Below, in pieces: positions 59,294 to 64,000 of a stretch of 64,000 nucleotides of DNA. Under the pieces are notes generated by a model. The model saw only the letters and a list, made by a program, of their open reading frames with translations, did no database searches and was not told the origin of the DNA. Position numbers and translations under genes: made by a program. This DNA is from Thiotrichaceae bacterium UBA4486 (lineage in GTDB: Bacteria > Pseudomonadota > Gammaproteobacteria > Eutrophobiales > Eutrophobiaceae): positions 1 through 64,000 of the forward strand of contig DGNS01000002.1 of NCBI GenBank assembly GCA_002389045.1, given 5' to 3'. Positions within the stretch are counted from its first letter, which is position 1, and each line of letters opens with the position of its first letter.

Positions 59294-60161
59294 CCTGCCC
59301 TAACCCTGCCTGACCGGCCCGGTGCCGGGCGAACTGCCAGGCGCAACGTCCGCTGCGTGAGCCATGTTCCAGCGCCCACTGTAACGCCGGCTCTCTGATC
59401 GCATTATGGCCGGTCTCCGGAATGCCGAATCTTTTCAGCCAGTGACTGACGATTTCAAGATATTGATCCTGGGTGAAGGGATGAAAGGCGAGCCAGAGTC
59501 CAAAGCGCTCCGATAAGGATATTTTTTCCTCAACAGCCTCACTCATGTGCAACTCACCGTTCTGAAAACCGCTGTCCAGGTTATCCTGCATGGTTTCGGG
59601 AAGCAGATGTCTGCGGTTGGATGTGGCATAAATCAGTATGTTCTCCGGGGTTTCACTGATGGAACCGTCAAGAATGACCTTGAGGGCCTTGTAGCTGTCG
59701 TCATTCACTGAAAAGGACAAGTCATCGCAATAAATGATAAAGCGGCCACTGGCGTCCCGGAGCAGATTGACAACATCCGGCAGGTCGACCAGATGTGTTC
59801 TTTCGACTTCGATGATTTTCAGGCCGGCGGATTGATAGCGGTTATAAATGGCCTTGATGACCGATGATTTGCCAGTACCCCGTGGCCCCCATAACAATAC
59901 ATTATTAGCCGGCAACCCCGCTATGAACTGGCGGGTGTTCTGATCAATCAGCTGCTTCTGCGCGTCAATGCATAACAAATCATCGGTGTCTATGTTCGAT
60001 ACCTGCCGGATTTGTTCGAGTACGCCACGCCAGCCGGTTTTGCGCCAGCGAAAGGCTGAGCCGTCATTGACATCAGCCGTTGCCGGCTCCGGGGGAACGA
60101 GTCCTTCCAGCCTGTCCAGCAATTTGTGGGCGCGTTCTACGAGAGTTTCAATATCTGTCAC
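59286..60161 (-). CDS. DUF815 family AAA ATPase
   Basis: A 291-residue P-loop ATPase. Walker A is GPRGTGKSSVIKAI, Walker B FIIYCDDLSF, and the sensor region TSNRRHLLPE is typical of DUF815. The N-terminal helical segment precedes the ATPase domain (from about residue 55). Function unknown; such proteins are widespread and may act as molecular remodellers. It heads the salvage operon on the minus strand, 116 bases downstream of cyaA. Confidence 0.9.
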   Translation of the reverse strand: MTDIETLVERAHKLLDRLEGLVPPEPATADVNDGSAFRWRKTGWRGVLEQIRQVSNIDTDDLLCIDAQKQLIDQNTRQFIAGLPANNVLLWGPRGTGKSSVIKAIYNRYQSAGLKIIEVERTHLVDLPDVVNLLRDASGRFIIYCDDLSFSVNDDSYKALKVILDGSISETPENILIYATSNRRHLLPETMQDNLDSGFQNGELHMSEAVEEKISLSERFGLWLAFHPFTQDQYLEIVSHWLKRFGIPETGHNAIREPALQWALEHGSRSGRCAWQFARHRAGQAGLGQDG

Positions 60162-60276
60162 GGGAAAGTTTGCCGGGATGATTCAGGCTGTATAGTAATG
60201 AATCCCGTAACAGAAAAAAACTGTCTGATAGAAATGCGGAAGGACAAGCCGGCGGGTTATCTCCGGGCGGGTATAT

Positions 60277-63114
60277 TCAGATATCTTTCAGAGCCTGGTT
60301 GAGTTTCGCCTCAATACGTTTTTTATAATTGAGAAAATGGATGGTCTGGAGATTTCCAGGCTCGATTATATTGAGGATTCCGCGTGAGAAATCGATATCG
60401 GTAATGTAAATTGGATACGAACGCCCTCCCTGCCGCCCGGATACGACATACCGTGCCACGGCGCTGAATACCTCCCGGCCATGATCCAGAGTCGAGAATT
60501 CACGATCATTACAGAATATGCTCAGTGAAGTATGGTCGTCCTTGTCCAGACTGCCAATGACCTTGATATCGGTATAGCCAGGATGTTCATTCCGGCTGCA
60601 GGAATCCACCTCCGTTATACTGTATTTTCCTGAACGCGTGGTATGAATTTCGTAATACTCTGTATCTATATTCCCGATATCGAGCATATCACCGGTTATG
60701 AACCGCTTCCTGTTGAGTATGCTTTTGAAAAACAGATCAAAGTGTTCTATGAGTGCTGATTCGCTGTAGAACGAGGTTGATTGTCTGAACAGGGTACCTT
60801 TCTCATCCAGTATATAAATACCAGCCTCATCGTCATTGACGCTGTAAAAAACCTGGATGACCGATCTCCGGTTTAAACGGTAAATTGCGGGCAGACAGGT
60901 TCGCCATTGATTGGCGAGGTCAAAGATAACAGGGCTGAAATCCTCAACCGGTTTGCCCAGGTATCGATACAGGTTGTCATTACCCAGGGAATCCACATGC
61001 TGGAATTTTCCGGCCTTGTATTCCAGTACGTAATGCACATCTTCCGCTTCCAGGATATAACGACACTGTTCGCGGCCGTATTTACCGTAGATTGAATGGG
61101 AAATATCCTTGATCAGGGTCCTGATACGCCGTGCTATGGTGTTGCCGTAATTACCGGAAAAACTGTAAACAGACAGGGTTGCATCGGGTATTGATCGCGA
61201 ATCGGGGGACCATGACAGGAAGTCACAGATACACTGCATAAATCCATCCATGCCATCGTAATGATAAATCAGGACTTCATCCCAGCTGGTGGTGATGATC
61301 AGATCAAACTTCTGTGCCAGGTTCTTGTGCAGACCGCCAAAGCTCAGGGCGTCATTGCGGTTACTGGTCAAAAGCCGTTCGCCGCTGATCAGCGCTGAGA
61401 TCGGGCAAGACTCCACGTTGACGAACAGGGCGGCATGTTTGATCGTCGACGTGTTGCTGAGATCGTGGAAATCCGGTTCGCAGGCATGGCCACCGGGAAA
61501 CAGTTCCTGTAGCGCATTCTGGATTTCCCGGATCTGACGGACAGACAGGCTTTCATCCAGGCTGTAGAGCAATATGGCAGTATGAAGATCCATGACCTGG
61601 TTGAGATGGCTCCAGGCAATGAGCTCCATGATATGTTGCGCGCGTTTGAGTGGTTGATGATTTTCGCATGAAGACGGGGATACACGCCCGCGATAGAGGC
61701 TCCAGAAATTCCTGCCTTCGCTGTGCCGGCTCTGGACAAAAGTCAGTTCCGGTTCCAGCAGGTCCGGAGCTATACCGCGATTGACTATCTCGATTTTCCC
61801 CGCTTTTCTCTCGAAGGCCGCATAGAGCTTTCGCCCGAGTACGTTGAGCTCGGTTTCACTGATGCGGTATACCTCGGAATGCCGGCGGGCGAAACCGGAC
61901 AGAAAGCGGTAACTTTCCGTGAGTGTCTTGATGAGCCTGGTTTTCTGCCGGGCAACATCATCAATTTTCCAGCGGCTGTTGCTGTCCAGCATGATGAAAT
62001 GTTCCCTGTCCCAGCCCCAGTCCAGTACCAGATCCTCGAACAGGTTGCGGCGCCAGGATCGATTTTCCCTGCGAATGTCCACACTCAGTTTCTCGTTAAT
62101 CTTGAAGTAGAAACATTCACGAAAGGTGTTCAGGCGGTCAGTGTCCTGACCGGTCATGAGGTACTGTTCGATATGGCGATACATAATGATGTAGGGGTCG
62201 AGGCTGGCAATGTCTCTTGCACCCGTGTAAACCAGTTGTTTGAACCGGCTCGAGAGGAGTTCGATACGGGGATGGTCACTTGCATAGACTTCCATCAGCA
62301 GCAGTTTTATCACGGATTTGTAGGGCGAGTTGATGCCCTTGTACAATTGCCAGACCGCTGCGCCGAAAAACTCATCCGCGGGTACGGGTACGGGGCTGCC
62401 GAAATCAATCACCTCGCGTTCATCCACGAAGCGTTTGCTGTACAGCATTCCGGTATAGTTTTCGTAATTGTTTTCCTGTTCCGGCGGTACCAGCCACCAT
62501 ACCGGGTAACATCCGGCAATCAGCAGGCCGGAGCGGTAAAATTCATCCAGTAACAGAAAGTGCTGGCTGCTGCCACTGCTCTCGGAAGACAGGCTCTGGT
62601 GTTCCCCGGATCGAAATGAGCAGGCACTGAATATGAAAAAGTGTACCTCCAGATTCAGTCCCTCAGCCCATTTCTCAATCGCCCGGGCTTTTTCATTCAA
62701 TTCCTCGATCCCGGCTTCCGGCAGGGAATCGCTGTGAATGAGCCAGACATCAAAATCACTTTTACTGGTGTAGGCAATGGAGCCACTGCTGCCCATGAAA
62801 TAGATCCCGTGGATGTCCATTCTGAAGCGGGCACGGCGGTTATACTCAAATGACCTGAAATGTTTTTTTGCCGCTCTCAGCGTATCCTGTTGTGGGCTGT
62901 ACTGGGAAATTCCCGCCGGCGTGTGCCTGGAGACATAGCCGGGAAAGCGGGGATGATTGCTGTGAAAGAGTAGCGGCAACAGTTTGAGAAAATCATTCTG
63001 CCGGTCGTTGAGGAGTTCACGGGTAAGTTGCAGGCGCAGATCGTTGATGTGGAAAAAACGATCACGGACGGCGTGCAGCGTGGTATCGGTATCGGGCAGG
63101 GGAAGATTTCTCAT
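60277..63114 (-). CDS. cyaA: Class I adenylate cyclase
   Basis: A 945-residue enterobacterial-type (class I) adenylate cyclase. The nucleotidyltransferase motif GSSGSIAYTSKSDFDVWLIH marks the catalytic domain near the N terminus, followed by the long helical regulatory part. It makes cAMP from ATP in the cytosol and feeds CRP-type regulators. The size is a little larger than E. coli CyaA (848). Stands alone on the minus strand; the upstream 546-base gap separates it from glyA. Confidence 0.93.
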   Translation of the reverse strand: MRNLPLPDTDTTLHAVRDRFFHINDLRLQLTRELLNDRQNDFLKLLPLLFHSNHPRFPGYVSRHTPAGISQYSPQQDTLRAAKKHFRSFEYNRRARFRMDIHGIYFMGSSGSIAYTSKSDFDVWLIHSDSLPEAGIEELNEKARAIEKWAEGLNLEVHFFIFSACSFRSGEHQSLSSESSGSSQHFLLLDEFYRSGLLIAGCYPVWWLVPPEQENNYENYTGMLYSKRFVDEREVIDFGSPVPVPADEFFGAAVWQLYKGINSPYKSVIKLLLMEVYASDHPRIELLSSRFKQLVYTGARDIASLDPYIIMYRHIEQYLMTGQDTDRLNTFRECFYFKINEKLSVDIRRENRSWRRNLFEDLVLDWGWDREHFIMLDSNSRWKIDDVARQKTRLIKTLTESYRFLSGFARRHSEVYRISETELNVLGRKLYAAFERKAGKIEIVNRGIAPDLLEPELTFVQSRHSEGRNFWSLYRGRVSPSSCENHQPLKRAQHIMELIAWSHLNQVMDLHTAILLYSLDESLSVRQIREIQNALQELFPGGHACEPDFHDLSNTSTIKHAALFVNVESCPISALISGERLLTSNRNDALSFGGLHKNLAQKFDLIITTSWDEVLIYHYDGMDGFMQCICDFLSWSPDSRSIPDATLSVYSFSGNYGNTIARRIRTLIKDISHSIYGKYGREQCRYILEAEDVHYVLEYKAGKFQHVDSLGNDNLYRYLGKPVEDFSPVIFDLANQWRTCLPAIYRLNRRSVIQVFYSVNDDEAGIYILDEKGTLFRQSTSFYSESALIEHFDLFFKSILNRKRFITGDMLDIGNIDTEYYEIHTTRSGKYSITEVDSCSRNEHPGYTDIKVIGSLDKDDHTSLSIFCNDREFSTLDHGREVFSAVARYVVSGRQGGRSYPIYITDIDFSRGILNIIEPGNLQTIHFLNYKKRIEAKLNQALKDI

Positions 63115-63660
63115 CCGTTTTCCTGGTTCTCGTCGGCAGGTATTGGATAAAGCGGAAATGGTTCGTTATCGCTCACAGTCTCTTTATCGGCCCGGGCGGA
63201 CGTTTGTTGAATCATTAATGGCATGGATGCCTGTGCCGTCGAATTCCAGCCTGGGCAGGCGTTAAATTATTTTTACTATTTAATTCAATTAGTTAAAGGC
63301 TTGAATAACGATGACGAGGTGAGGTGATACGCATCGGGTTACGGACCCGTTACGTTCAGTCACACTGTGAATGTACCGGCGCCTGTCCCGCATCCGGATG
63401 AATCGCCGTTGCAGCCGATATTCATGCATTTACAGTGGTATTTTGGTAATCTTTCAACGATTTTCAGGGGTCCACCACTGTCCGGACAGATGATCGCAGG
63501 GATGCAGGGGGAAAGTCCGGGATACGCCGGAAATATCCACCCAAACTATCAGTAGCACAACATCGGTTGGAATGTGCCTGTCTGACCGGCCCGGGCAATT
63601 ACCCACGCAGCGGGACCCGGAACACATCGATTACTGGAGAAATCTACAGGAGAAAAACTG
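63115..63660. other. Long divergent intergenic region between cyaA and glyA
   Basis: No gene. The cyaA-proximal part is AT-rich around 63265-63300. Further right are a CGGGT/ACCCG hairpin near 63340, and a perfect 12-bp palindrome CTGTCCGGACAG (63478-63489). The region must hold both promoters and the glyA leader; it matches no riboswitch I know. Confidence 0.45.
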
Positions 63661-64000
63661 ATGTATACAAAAGATATGACGGTCGCCGGATTTGACGACG
63701 AACTATGGCAGGCGATGGAAGGGGAGAGGCAACGCCAGGAAGAGCACATCGAGCTTATCGCATCGGAGAACATGACCAGCCCGCGCGTACTGGAATGCCA
63801 GGGTTCGGTATTGACCAATAAATATGCCGAGGGTTACCCCGGCAAGCGCTATTACGGTGGTTGTGAATACGTGGATGTTGCCGAAACCCTGGCCATTAAC
63901 CGGGCCAAAGAACTCTTTGGCGCCGACTGGGCCAACGTCCAGCCGCATTCCGGATCCCAGGCCAACGGCGCGGTATATCATGCCCTGCTCGAACCCGGTG
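63661..64000 (+). CDS. glyA: Serine hydroxymethyltransferase, 5' part
   Basis: The first 113 codons of SHMT, cut by the window edge. MYTKDMTVAGFDDELWQAM, EEHIELIASENMTSPRVLECQGSVLTNKYAEGYPGKRYYGGCEYVDVAE and NVQPHSGSQANGAVYHAL are diagnostic. The enzyme interconverts serine and glycine with folate one-carbon units. The ATG at 63661 has AGGAGA ten bases upstream. Together with serC and the mtd-like gene it could serve C1 metabolism, but glyA is also housekeeping. Confidence 0.95.
   Translation, partial: MYTKDMTVAGFDDELWQAMEGERQRQEEHIELIASENMTSPRVLECQGSVLTNKYAEGYPGKRYYGGCEYVDVAETLAINRAKELFGADWANVQPHSGSQANGAVYHALLEPG

Noticed and set aside
63496..63530. Resemblance of GGGGGAAAGTCCGGG to the 5' part of RNase P RNA
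   Set aside because: Only this short motif matches; the other conserved regions of RNase P RNA are missing.

Overview
The window is a 64-kb chromosomal segment of a gammaproteobacterium. Several things point that way: class I adenylate cyclase, FimV, the gene order leuB-asd-fimV-truA-trpF-trpBA-accD-folC-dedD-cvpA-purF, the DapC/DapD branch of lysine synthesis, and a methylthioinosine phosphorylase next to an HGPRT. It respires nitrate (narK-narGHJI with an FNR-type promoter). It also carries part of the equipment for PQQ-dependent alcohol or C1 oxidation: pqqA, pqqD, pqqE, an ExaC-type aldehyde dehydrogenase, a PedF/c550-like cytochrome and a methylene-tetrahydromethanopterin dehydrogenase homologue. 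No PQQ dehydrogenase, pqqB or pqqC lies in the window. I could not place it to genus; I see no tRNA, rRNA, CRISPR array, transposase or prophage genes.

Layout. 1-470: a 178-bp imperfect palindrome and no gene. 471-3209: a c556/c'-like cytochrome, an AhpD-like protein, and a small operon (flavin-binding PNPOx-like protein, DUF454 and a membrane protein). 3369-7794: a compact PQQ locus starting with an FNR-type box and a 24-codon pqqA, then a hairpin, pqqD, pqqE, a 39-residue membrane peptide and a Urate_ox_N-like membrane protein, followed by serC and a divergent dihydroorotate dehydrogenase paralogue. 7838-10877: a siroheme sulfite/nitrite reductase with a long C-terminal extension and a conserved partner. 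11147-22161: the narKGHJI operon with a parvulin and a small conserved protein, driven from an FNR site with class II spacing. 22222-24267: two His/Tyr-rich exported proteins flanking an Hsp20 with its own FNR-type site. 24505-28898: an orphan PtsI-like protein, tag, a lipoprotein, a secreted protein and rimK. 29082-31719: a full LexA-type repressor and a Y-family polymerase with a higBA toxin-antitoxin pair between them.

31718-42129 mixes housekeeping and accessory genes (four-helix-bundle protein, a shortened SelO, aldehyde dehydrogenase, cytochrome c, SRAP protein, dapD, dapC, an EamA transporter, leuB) and contains three loci of 7-bp tandem repeats, each abutting a stop codon or filling an intergenic gap. 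42153-56348 is the conserved asd-to-purF block, with two additions: a free-standing copy of the FimV N-terminal domain before fimV, and a 68-residue HTH-like ORF between trpB and trpA. 56751-64000 holds the mtd-like gene, a four-gene operon for purine and methylthioadenosine salvage (DUF815 ATPase, hpt, MTIP, DUF167), cyaA, and the first 340 bases of glyA.

Together the genes suggest a facultative denitrifier in which anaerobiosis, sensed by an FNR/ANR-type regulator, may control nitrate respiration, a chaperone and possibly PQQ synthesis. The strongest candidates for something undescribed are the pqqADE locus with its embedded membrane peptide and Urate_ox_N partner, and the lexA-higBA-polymerase cassette.
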